Notes under the pieces: generated by a model
What the model was told of the DNA's origin: nothing
The model's input: the letters and a program-made list of their open reading frames with translations, nothing else
Databases searched by the model: none
Program-made: the position numbers and the translations under genes
Source of the DNA: JAKBCQ01 sp021807585
GTDB taxonomy: Bacteria; Planctomycetota; Planctomycetia; Isosphaerales; Isosphaeraceae
Length of the DNA: 29,405 nucleotides
NCBI GenBank assembly: GCA_027325115.1
Contig: DAHWFG010000194.1
Coordinates: forward strand, 1-29,405
Reading direction: 5' to 3'
Part shown: one piece after another, positions 14,603-22,499 of the stretch
Layout of the letters: each line of letters starts with the position of its first letter
Numbering within the stretch: the first letter of the stretch is position 1

Positions 14603-17600
14603 ATGAGTCATAAGGACGAGAAAACCTCGTGGGTCGTGCGCGTCGTCGAGGCGTTCCTCCGCGGCAATTTGTCGATCCTGATGATCGTCGTCGCTCTCCT
14701 CACGGGCGCCGTCGCGCTCTGGATCACCCCCCGCGAGGAAGACCCGCAGATCGTCGTCCCCCTCGCCGACGTCTTCGTGCGAATGCCGGGAGCGACCGCG
14801 GCCGAGGTCGAACAACAAGTCGCCACCCGGCTCGAACGACTCCTCTTTCAAGTCGATGGTGTAGAATATGTTTATTCGATGTCGCGCCCCGGACTGGCGA
14901 TCGTCACCGTCCGGTTCTACGTGGGCGAAGATCGTGAAGATAGCCTTGTTAAATTATATAATAAGATCTCAATGAGTAGCGACGTCGTGCCGCCGGGGGT
15001 GACGGGGTGGGTCGTCAAGCCGATCGAGATCGACGACGTCCCGATCGTCGACGCGACGCTCTGGAGCGAAACCGCGAGCGATTTCGAGCTTCGGAGGGTC
15101 GCCGAGCAGGTCGAGCCCGCGTTGCAATCGGTTCCGGAGACGTCGCGCACCGAGGTCGTCGGGGGTAGACGGCGACGTTTGACGATTCGTCTCGACCCCG
15201 ACAAGCTCGCGGCGCGGGGGGTCTCGGCGGTCGACGTCGCCAGGGTGCTGTCGGGCGCCAACGTTCAGCTTCCCGCGGGGACGATCGCCCGCGAAAACAA
15301 GGTCGTCACGGTCGAAACGGGTCCGTACCTCCGATCGGCGTCCGAGATCGGCAGGCTCGTCGTCGGGGTCTTCTCGCGCAGGCCCGTGTACCTCACCGAC
15401 GTCGCCGAAATCGACGACGGTCCCGAGGAACCCGAATCGTACACGCGGATTCGCTTCGGGCCCGCCGCCGACCCCAAGGGGGATCCCGTCAAACTCGTCG
15501 ACGGAAAAATCGATCCCCGCCGACGCACCGACCTCGACGCCGATTATCCCGCCGTCACCATCGCCGTCAGCAAACGCAAAGGAAGCAACGCCGTTTGGGT
15601 GGCGCGCGGACTCGAGGCGAAAATCGACGAACTTAAAAAGAACATTATCCCTTCAAATATCCATATTAATATTACAAGAAATTACGGCGAATCCGCGAAC
15701 GACAAGGTGAACGAACTGGTGCGCGAACTCGCGATCGCGATTTTGATCGTCGTCGGGCTCGTCGCGTACACGCTCGGTTGGAGGGAGGCGGTGATCGTCG
15801 TCACCGCGGTCCCGCTCACGTTCGCGCTCACTCTTCTGGTCAATTATCTCGCGGGGTATTCGATCAATCGCGTCACGCTCTTCGCGCTCATCCTTTCGCT
15901 CGGCCTCGTCGTCGACGACCCGATCGTCGACGTCGAGAACATCTTTCGCCATTTCGCGCTCCGGAAAGAACCGCCGATGCGCGCCGTGTTGACCGCGGTC
16001 AACGAGGTTCGGCCGCCGATCATCGTCGCGACCTTCGTCGTTATCATCTCGTTCTTACCCATGTTCTTCATCACCGGAATGATGGGTCCTTATATGCGCC
16101 CTATGGCGCTCAACGTGCCGATGGCGATGCTGATGTCGATGGTGGTCGCGTTCACCGTCACCCCCTGGCTCAGCTATCACGTTCTTAAAGGCGTTTATAA
16201 CAAACATGTCGAGGAATTTCAACTCGAAAAAACGCTCACCTATCGCATCTATCAAGGAATCGTCACGCCGTTTCTTAATTACAGGTTCCTCGCCTGGCTG
16301 CTCGTGTTCGTCATGATCGCGCTGCTGGGGTTGTCGTCGCTGTTGCCGTTGACCAAACGCGTCCCGCTCAAGATGCTTCCCTACGACAATAAAACCGAAT
16401 TCCAGATCGTCGTCGATATGCCGCGAGGCGCGACGCTCGAATCGACCGACGCCGCCCTCCGCGACTTGTCCAACCGCCTCGCGCAGGCGCCCGAGATCGC
16501 GCAGATCCTCACCTTCGCGGGAACCGCGTCGCCGATGGATTTCAACGGCATGGTGCGCCATTATTATTTGCGAAAAGGCGCTCACGTCGGCGATATCCGC
16601 GTCAATCTCGTCGCCAAAGAGATCCGCAAACAACAAAGCCACGAAATCGTCCTCCGAATGCGCAACGATCTCGAACGAATCGCTGCCGAGCACAAGGCGA
16701 ACATCAAACTCGTGGAAGTGCCGCCGGGACCTCCCGTTTATCAAACGCTCGTCGCCGAGATCCGCGGAACCCCCGATCGATCGTACGACGAGCTGAGGAA
16801 GGCGTCGTGGCACGTCCGTAAGATGTTCGAAACCGAGCCCGCGGTCGTCGACGTCGATTCGTCCGACGAGGCCGAACTATCCAAATACGTTTTCGCCGTC
16901 GATAAAGAGAAAGCCTCGCTCCACGGAGTGAGCGCCGCGACGATCGCGTCGACCCTCCGCATCGCTCTCGAAGGCTACTCTCCAGGCGAGGATTCGACGC
17001 CACCGACCGGAGAGGGTACGCTTCACCTCGATCGCGAAATCAACCCCCTCGCGATCGTCCTCCGCCTGCCGCTCGATCGCCGCTCGACACTCGAATCGCT
17101 TTCCAGGCTCGCGGTGCGGGGCGCGGGGGGAAGACAGGTGCAGATCGCCGAATTGGGCACATTTACCGAATCCAAAGAAGATTTCACGATCTTTCATAAG
17201 AATCTCGATCGCGTCGCGTACGTGTTCGGCGATGTCGCGGGCAGACCTCCCGGCGAAACCGTGCTGAGCCTGCAATCGAGGCTCAAAAACGATCCGGGGC
17301 CCGCCTGGATGAAGGTCGATTGGGCCGGCGAGGGGGAATGGAAAATCACCCTCGACGTCTTCCGCGACCTCGGCCTGGCGTTCGGTGGAGCGGTTATCGG
17401 TATTTATATCTTGCTCGTTTGGCAAACGGGAAGCTACTCGATGCCGCTCGTCCGGATGATCTCGATTCCGCTGACAATCATCGGCATCATGCCCGGATTC
17501 TGGCTGCTCAACTCGCTTTGGAACGAACCGATCGGCGGGCATGCGAATCCGGTCTACTTCACTGCGACCGCGATGATCGGGATGATCGCGCTCGCGGGAA

Positions 17601-17914
17601 TCGCCGATCGCAACGCCATCTTATTAATCGATTTCATCCATACCGTGCTCGAACGCGGAGGATCGCTGCGACAGGCTCTCGTCGAATCGGGCGCCGTCCG
17701 CTTTCGGCCGATCTTCCTCACCGCGGGCGCGGCGATGCTGGGCGCATGGCCGATCACCCTCGATCCCGTCTTCTCGGGGCTTGCGTGGGCTCTCATCTTC
17801 GGCCTCTTCGTTTCGACCGCGTTCACCCTCATCCTCGTCCCCGTCGTCTATTGGCTCCTCTACGAAAAGGCGCCGCACCACGGACTCGCCGAACCAATCG
17901 CGGAAGACGCATAA
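14603..17914 (+). CDS. RND efflux pump, inner-membrane permease
   Basis: This 1103-residue protein has the 12-helix, two-porter-loop layout of resistance-nodulation-division pumps. The first helix (about 22-42) is followed by TPREEDPQI, a signature of one AcrB-like subgroup. The TM4 proton-relay motif is VVDDPIVDVEN with Asp438 and Asp439. The second half has AGIADRNAILLIDF and FLTAGAAMLGAWPITLDPVF, and the Lys of the AcrB relay appears replaced by Asn, as is common outside the HAE1 group. It would export substrates by proton antiport. Substrate cannot be read from the sequence; the ArsR regulator and DsrE-like protein upstream hint at thiophilic metals or sulfur compounds. It is the last gene of the operon and is followed by a terminator. 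Confidence 0.95.
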   Translation: MSHKDEKTSWVVRVVEAFLRGNLSILMIVVALLTGAVALWITPREEDPQIVVPLADVFVRMPGATAAEVEQQVATRLERLLFQVDGVEYVYSMSRPGLAIVTVRFYVGEDREDSLVKLYNKISMSSDVVPPGVTGWVVKPIEIDDVPIVDATLWSETASDFELRRVAEQVEPALQSVPETSRTEVVGGRRRRLTIRLDPDKLAARGVSAVDVARVLSGANVQLPAGTIARENKVVTVETGPYLRSASEIGRLVVGVFSRRPVYLTDVAEIDDGPEEPESYTRIRFGPAADPKGDPVKLVDGKIDPRRRTDLDADYPAVTIAVSKRKGSNAVWVARGLEAKIDELKKNIIPSNIHINITRNYGESANDKVNELVRELAIAILIVVGLVAYTLGWREAVIVVTAVPLTFALTLLVNYLAGYSINRVTLFALILSLGLVVDDPIVDVENIFRHFALRKEPPMRAVLTAVNEVRPPIIVATFVVIISFLPMFFITGMMGPYMRPMALNVPMAMLMSMVVAFTVTPWLSYHVLKGVYNKHVEEFQLEKTLTYRIYQGIVTPFLNYRFLAWLLVFVMIALLGLSSLLPLTKRVPLKMLPYDNKTEFQIVVDMPRGATLESTDAALRDLSNRLAQAPEIAQILTFAGTASPMDFNGMVRHYYLRKGAHVGDIRVNLVAKEIRKQQSHEIVLRMRNDLERIAAEHKANIKLVEVPPGPPVYQTLVAEIRGTPDRSYDELRKASWHVRKMFETEPAVVDVDSSDEAELSKYVFAVDKEKASLHGVSAATIASTLRIALEGYSPGEDSTPPTGEGTLHLDREINPLAIVLRLPLDRRSTLESLSRLAVRGAGGRQVQIAELGTFTESKEDFTIFHKNLDRVAYVFGDVAGRPPGETVLSLQSRLKNDPGPAWMKVDWAGEGEWKITLDVFRDLGLAFGGAVIGIYILLVWQTGSYSMPLVRMISIPLTIIGIMPGFWLLNSLWNEPIGGHANPVYFTATAMIGMIALAGIADRNAILLIDFIHTVLERGGSLRQALVESGAVRFRPIFLTAGAAMLGAWPITLDPVFSGLAWALIFGLFVSTAFTLILVPVVYWLLYEKAPHHGLAEPIAEDA

Positions 17915-17961
17915 GCAATCAAGAGAATCTTAAGATCCAATATCATATAATTATAATAATA

Positions 17962-17999
17962 ATGAGATACGGATCGCTTGTTCCGCATCTCATCGTTTT
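17962..17999 (+). terminator. Intrinsic terminator of the efflux operon
   Basis: ATGAGAT-a-CGGA (17962-17973) pairs with TCCG-c-ATCTCAT (17982-17993), with one A-C mismatch and an eight-base loop, followed by CGTTTT. It lies 48 bp after the pump stop codon in an AT-rich stretch. Confidence 0.68.
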
Positions 18000-18102
18000 G
18001 GATTCGGTTATTCAGAAGCGGCGATTCGGTCGCCCTGCGTGGGTTCGCGGGCGATCGATCGCGGCGTGCGGATTCGCCTTCGAGGCGAGCGAATCGACTT
18101 GA

Positions 18103-19524
18103 TCAAGGTTCGGGAGCGCGGCGAACGACGGGCTTATCGACCTGATATTTGGTGTTGAGCCAGCTCTTCCAAACGTCGATTTCATAGCCGAAGTTCTGAT
18201 TCGTTAACTTCCTTAATGCATTGAGAACGTCGACGTTGTGATAGATCTCTCGTTCGTAACGCATCTGGGGTTGAGAAGGCGCTCCCATTCCTCCCACTCC
18301 TGGAAGTTCGGTAAGGGGAATCGAAGTCGCTCCAAAAGCGACCGTCCCCCCCGGTCCGATGACGGGTGTCACGATCGGTACGTAGGGGATGTTCGCCATG
18401 CTGGGAGGCGCCTGCGCCGCGAGGCCGGCTCGACCGGGAGGCACACGCGCTCCGACCCCCGGTCCGCCCGACATGAACCCCATTCCCCCTCCCCCGCCCG
18501 ATCCCGCCGAATTATCATAAACTAACTTGTCTTGATAGGTGATGAGAACGGGTATCAGCTTGGGAACCGCGGCGGTGATATTGAGCTCGCCGAGCGCATA
18601 CGCCGCTCGATTGACGACGACGGGGTTTTCAGACTGTAAAGCCGCGTACAGCATCGATGTATAATACGCGGGTTCGAATCGCTTCGCTTGCATCAGCATC
18701 GCGTCGAGCACCTTGAGCTCGGGCTCCATCATCACGCGACTGATCAGCGCCTGCGCCGCGTGACGATCGGTGATGCCGCCGAGGATCTGCGCCATCAAGA
18801 TCCGCACGAAATCCATATCTTCGCCCATCACCTGCACGATCCCAGGAACCGCCGCGGGCTCCTGAATCCCCAGCAATTTGAGCTCGGCCTGCCGGCTCTG
18901 CGCAGGCGTTCCCATCCGGTACGTTTGATGCAGCGCGCGGATCTTCCTCGTCCATTTTAGTTGTTCGGCGGTCAGCGCCGCGGCGGCCTCGCGCTTCGCT
19001 TTTTCTTGCGGCGAAACCCACTTCCCCTTGACCTTGACGAGCCCCTGCGCCTGCTTGTATTCGTCCTGCGTCAGCCAACGACCGTCGTACTGCGCATGGC
19101 CCAACTTCTTATGAGCCGGCGCGTATCCGCTGTCTTTCAGCACGGCACGCTCGTAATGAACATCGGCCAAGCCGCGCAGCTTGTGCGCCTCGCACCATTG
19201 TCCCAGTTCGTACTGAGCCGACGCCGTGTCAGGAGTCTCGTCACGTTTCTTCACGTATTCGGTCAGGCTGCTCGGCTCGTCCACAACCTTGACGATCTGC
19301 GATTTCTTGATCGTGATCGGCCGCGACCCCGTCTCGGTTTGAACCTGGACCGAATCGGTCGGTTTCGCGTCCGACGCCGCCGGCAACACGATCCCGCGAA
19401 TTTGCCCCCCGCCGCGGAGCAGGATCTTATCGCCCCGCGCTCGCTCCGCGGCGATCGCGGCGACCGCCAGACAGAGCGATATCCGTAACATCACCCGCCG
19501 ACCGATCCCGAATCGTCGCCGCAT
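18103..19524 (-). CDS. Exported HEAT/TPR-like repeat protein of unknown function
   Basis: From ATG 19524 this is a 473-residue exported protein. A signal peptide (basic RRRFGIGRR, then LRISLCLAVAAIAAERARG) precedes a short beta-rich domain (DKILLRGGGQIRGIVLP). Next is a TPR-like region (YELGQWCEAHKLRGLADVHYERAVL), a charged stretch with DGRWLTQDEYKQAQG and KGKWVSPQEKAK, and HEAT-like helices (about 200-310). A Gly/Pro/Ala-rich insert (about 325-405) comes before a final helical part. The frame is open further upstream, but those residues (Cys/Gly-rich) look non-coding, and GAGGG precedes the chosen ATG. Proteins of this layout are common in planctomycetes; the role may be a scaffold in the envelope. 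It converges with the efflux operon. Confidence 0.82.
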   Translation of the reverse strand: MRRRFGIGRRVMLRISLCLAVAAIAAERARGDKILLRGGGQIRGIVLPAASDAKPTDSVQVQTETGSRPITIKKSQIVKVVDEPSSLTEYVKKRDETPDTASAQYELGQWCEAHKLRGLADVHYERAVLKDSGYAPAHKKLGHAQYDGRWLTQDEYKQAQGLVKVKGKWVSPQEKAKREAAAALTAEQLKWTRKIRALHQTYRMGTPAQSRQAELKLLGIQEPAAVPGIVQVMGEDMDFVRILMAQILGGITDRHAAQALISRVMMEPELKVLDAMLMQAKRFEPAYYTSMLYAALQSENPVVVNRAAYALGELNITAAVPKLIPVLITYQDKLVYDNSAGSGGGGGMGFMSGGPGVGARVPPGRAGLAAQAPPSMANIPYVPIVTPVIGPGGTVAFGATSIPLTELPGVGGMGAPSQPQMRYEREIYHNVDVLNALRKLTNQNFGYEIDVWKSWLNTKYQVDKPVVRRAPEP

Positions 19525-19958
19525 GGCCGGGCCCTCGCGCTTCAGATTACCGCGAGCGGGAGTCGCTCGAAAATCGAGAACAATAGATCTTAAATCGGCG
19601 AACATACCGCCGCAAGCGTCGCTTTTCCATTTTCCGCAACAATTCCCGCCGCCCCAACCCATTCCTTACGACCGTTTCAAATTGCGCATCACAATAAACA
19701 TATGTAATAATACTTTATCGAAGATCGCCCGCGACGCCGCGTCGACTCGTCGACTCGCGGCCGAACCGTGATTCCGCCAAAATAATAAATATATTCGGAT
19801 ATTATCGTGTTTAAACACACATTACGCCGACAAGCTCGAACCGCCCAAAACATGGCGAATATTGAAGGAGGCTCACCGATCCGCCGCGGCCACTCCCCAC
19901 TCCCCCGTTCGGATCGGACCCGAATCGGCGCGAGATCCTCTTCGGATTCCGTGTCGCT
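19525..19958. other. Intergenic region upstream of the HEAT-like gene
   Basis: No convincing gene is visible in 434 bp. The part at 19675-19820 is AT-rich and should hold the promoter of the minus-strand gene ending at 18103. GTGTTTAAACAC (19807-19818) is a perfect 12-bp palindrome. No strong terminator is seen after the dehydrogenase stop at 19959. Confidence 0.45.
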
Positions 19959-20711
19959 TCACCAGGGGAGAGGTTCGCCGAGGTGGAAAAAGCCCCCCGT
20001 CGGACCGTCGTCGGGAAGTGTCGCGAGTTGAACGCTCGTTTTGCCCCCCTCGGAAAGCTCCATCGGCGCCGCCGACCCCCCCATGTCGGTCTTCACCCAA
20101 CCGGGATGCGCCGAGTTCACCTTGATCGATGTCGATCGAAGCTCGTGCGCCAGATGAATCGTAAAGGCGTTCAACGCCGTTTTCGACACGTCGTATGCGA
20201 ACGCTTTCATAGGATAAATCGGCGAAGACGGATCGGCGTGGAGCGTGAGCGACCCGAGAATACTTGAAAGATTGACGATCCGCCCCGCCTTCGACTTGCG
20301 GATCAACGGCAACAGTTTTTGTGTGAGCGCGACGACGGCGAAGAAATTCGTCTCAAACGTCTCCAAAAGCGTGTCGGGCGTTACCGTGGACGTGGTGTTG
20401 AACCCCCCCTCCCCCTCGAACGACACGGAATCAAGCATCACCCCCGCGTTGTTCACCAGAATGTCGAGCTTGCCGTAACGATTCGCGAGCACGCGTGCGA
20501 TCGCGTCGTGATCCTCGCGTTTGGTCGCATCAAACTTGACCGACTCGACGGTGATGATCCCCTCGGAGCGCAGCATGTCCGCCGCGGCGACCCCTCTCGA
20601 CTCATCTCGGCTACCGATGACGACCGCCACCCCCAGAGCTCCCAGTCCGCGGGCCGTCTCCAACCCGATCCCTTTATTCGCCCCCGTGATGAACGCGACT
20701 CGATCCGCCAT
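19959..20711 (-). CDS. Short-chain dehydrogenase/reductase (SDR)
   Basis: This 250-residue classical SDR has the nucleotide-binding motif TGANKGIG (residues 9-16), NNAG (87-90), the catalytic serine in NLSS (147-150), and Tyr173/Lys177 in YDVSK. The end of strand 2 is GSRDESRG; the Arg after Ser suggests NADP(H) rather than NAD(H), as in carbonyl-reductase-like SDRs. The C-terminal HPGWVKTDMGG and the short Gly/Phe tail are typical of the plant-type carbonyl reductases this resembles. It would reduce a ketone or aldehyde in the cytoplasm; the substrate is unknown. GAGGGAG lies nine bases before the ATG. Neighbouring genes give no pathway context. Confidence 0.93.
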   Translation of the reverse strand: MADRVAFITGANKGIGLETARGLGALGVAVVIGSRDESRGVAAADMLRSEGIITVESVKFDATKREDHDAIARVLANRYGKLDILVNNAGVMLDSVSFEGEGGFNTTSTVTPDTLLETFETNFFAVVALTQKLLPLIRKSKAGRIVNLSSILGSLTLHADPSSPIYPMKAFAYDVSKTALNAFTIHLAHELRSTSIKVNSAHPGWVKTDMGGSAAPMELSEGGKTSVQLATLPDDGPTGGFFHLGEPLPW

Positions 20712-21032
20712 TGTCTCACTCCCTCGTAACCAATCGGATTCGTAGCGGTCCCGACGCCCAAAGTTGAATCATAACCATCGCGGTAGACCCGGTGGAACAC
20801 GCGACCCGCTCCGCACCGATTACCCTCTTCCGATCGCTCAAGTGGAGTGACGACGCCGTCGCTCTCGGAGAAACGACCTCGTCGCCTCGATCGATTAATT
20901 CAATCATGCGTTCAAATAATTAACCATCAACGACGAAAAGCGACCCTCGCCCGGTGGGACGAGGATCGCCTTTCTTATCGTCGCGATCGATCCGGATCTA
21001 TCAAAGATGTGTACTTCTATTCGCTTGATTAA
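20712..21032. other. Intergenic region between SDR and Cys-rich genes
   Basis: These 321 bp hold a strong terminator for the Cys-rich gene (20936-20969) and must contain the SDR promoter. No further gene or RNA is evident. Confidence 0.5.
20936..20969 (-). terminator. Intrinsic terminator, probably bidirectional
   Basis: On the minus strand GCGATCCTCG pairs with CGAGGGTCGC (one G-U pair), with an inner CCC/GGG extension and an ACC loop, followed by TTTT (20939-20936). On the plus strand the same stem is followed by CTTTCTT. It lies about 60 bp after the stop of the Cys-rich gene. Confidence 0.78.
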
Positions 21033-21611
21033 TTATTCACCCGAGGGGGTTGAGAACAGCATGCCCGTCGACGCCGTTCCCGGGGTGGCCGGGGTCGGAA
21101 CCGGGGGTTTTTCGGGGACGTTCGCCGGAGGAGGAGGAACTTCCTCGTTCGCGGGGGTGATCTCTCCCACCGGAGGAACCGCGGCCGAAGCCGTTTGGCT
21201 TGCGCCGTAGACCGGAGACGAGTACGTTTGGGGGCTGCTGTACTGGCCGGTCGGGGTCGCCGCGTATTGGCCGGACGGGGTCACCGCTCCGCCGCAAACA
21301 TTGCAACCCGAGTTCTTATGTCCCCAAACTTTCTTCTTCTTCAAAACCCACTCGTACGTATACGTTTTGGGTTTGGGTTGGCACAGCTTGCCGAGATTGC
21401 TGAAAAAGCTCGGCTTTTTGCCGCAGATGCCGCAAGATGAAGCGGGCGCGCAGCCTTGGGCCGAAGGCGTAACTCCTTGGGGACTGGCGATCGCGGATTG
21501 AGGCGACGCCAGACCGCACGTGCTGCAAGCCGACTTGTGACCGGCCAGGGAGACGCCGCCGGCGCACAACGCGACCGCCAGGCCGACGCTCAACGTCAAG
21601 GGCTTCAACAT
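21033..21611 (-). CDS. Exported Cys-rich protein with three CxxC motifs
   Basis: This 192-residue protein has a signal peptide (about 1-23, ending in VSLAG) and three CxxC pairs: Cys29/32, Cys60/63 and Cys103/106, plus Cys54 and Cys77. The first and third pairs lie in a repeated motif, GHKSACSTCG and GHKNSGCNVCG, with a central YTYEWVLKKKKVW stretch. The last 80 residues are a Ser/Thr/Gln- then Pro-rich low-complexity tail. The CxxC pairs could hold zinc or iron, or form structural disulfides outside the cell. AAGGAG lies eleven bases before the ATG, and a strong terminator follows the gene. I know no function; the composition suggests a cell-surface or matrix protein typical of planctomycetes. 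Confidence 0.8.
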   Translation of the reverse strand: MLKPLTLSVGLAVALCAGGVSLAGHKSACSTCGLASPQSAIASPQGVTPSAQGCAPASSCGICGKKPSFFSNLGKLCQPKPKTYTYEWVLKKKKVWGHKNSGCNVCGGAVTPSGQYAATPTGQYSSPQTYSSPVYGASQTASAAVPPVGEITPANEEVPPPPANVPEKPPVPTPATPGTASTGMLFSTPSGE

Positions 21612-22017
21612 GGGAGACGATTCTCCTTGACAAACATATTCACAAGGACGCCCTACGGCCTACGAGCCGACGACAACGCCCTCGATTGGTTGGTAAGTCC
21701 ACGGCGGCTCCACGCGGCAAGCGTTCCCGACCGCCCCGGTCACGGCGAATCCACGATTCCCCGCAACCGTAACCGCGAGAAGTCACCCCGCTGGGTGCTC
21801 CCGAGTCGTCCTCGCCGCGGCGTGTCACGCCTTGGCAAGTCACTATCTCTATCGTCTTCATGACGCTCGGCCTTGAACGTCATTTCCTCTTTTCCACCAA
21901 GAACTTACGTCAATAAATCGTAACGAATTTCACGGTCGCGCAAGCGTGGTAAACCCTGCCGATCACGACGCCCGATCCGCCTCCAAACACGCCCGCTAAC
22001 TTCTTCTGATATTTGTA
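21612..22017. other. Intergenic region with a doubtful small frame
   Basis: These 406 bp separate the SxtJ-like and Cys-rich genes. On the minus strand a 47-codon Arg/Asp-rich frame (21883 to 21740) has GAGG only two bases before its ATG, too close to be convincing. A third partner sometimes found with carbamoyltransferase/SxtJ genes (DUF5989-like) is not seen here. The promoter of the Cys-rich gene should lie within this stretch. Confidence 0.4.
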
Positions 22018-22434
22018 TCAAAATTGTTTCAAGTACCGCTCAGAACCCCCGCGATCGACGCGGCAAGCCTCCCAGTACGTCGTCGCGTCGCGGTCGAACT
22101 TCCGCTTCAGCGCATCGCGACCGATCAGCCGAAACACGATCGCCACAGGCGTGATCACGCCGAAATAAAACAACGCCATCGCGCTCCACGAGACCACGAC
22201 GCCGATCGGCCACGAAACCAACGTCATCCCCACGAACAACGGCTTCAAATACGACGGCCGCCAAAGACCAACCCCTCGAACCAAAACCGCAAGCACCCAA
22301 AACACCGCCGCCACAACCCAGTAGCCTCGCCAAGCCCACCACGGAGCGCCGATCATCCCCAGAAAAAACAACCACGCCTCCGAAAATCCGGCCAACTTCC
22401 GCTCGCTCGGTTTCCAATCCATCGAAGTCGTCAC
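22018..22434 (-). CDS. SxtJ-like small membrane protein
   Basis: This 138-residue protein has three to four hydrophobic segments (about 18-35, 39-57, 64-85 and 88-105), then a conserved-looking cytoplasmic tail, RLIGRDALKRKFDRDATTYWEA. That tail and the PIGVVVSW/YFGVITPVAIVFRL stretch match the SxtJ family, named from saxitoxin clusters, where it sits next to the carbamoyltransferase SxtI. Here too it lies 65 bp downstream of a carbamoyltransferase gene on the same strand, which supports the call. The biochemical role of SxtJ is not known. I place the start at GTG 22434 because AAGGGG lies six bases upstream; an ATG four codons later is possible. Confidence 0.8.
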   Translation of the reverse strand: MTTSMDWKPSERKLAGFSEAWLFFLGMIGAPWWAWRGYWVVAAVFWVLAVLVRGVGLWRPSYLKPLFVGMTLVSWPIGVVVSWSAMALFYFGVITPVAIVFRLIGRDALKRKFDRDATTYWEACRVDRGGSERYLKQF

Positions 22435-22499
22435 CGTCGTCCCCTTGAATATTCTCTTCTATTTATCATCAATCATAAAAGCCGAAGATTCCGTCCGGC

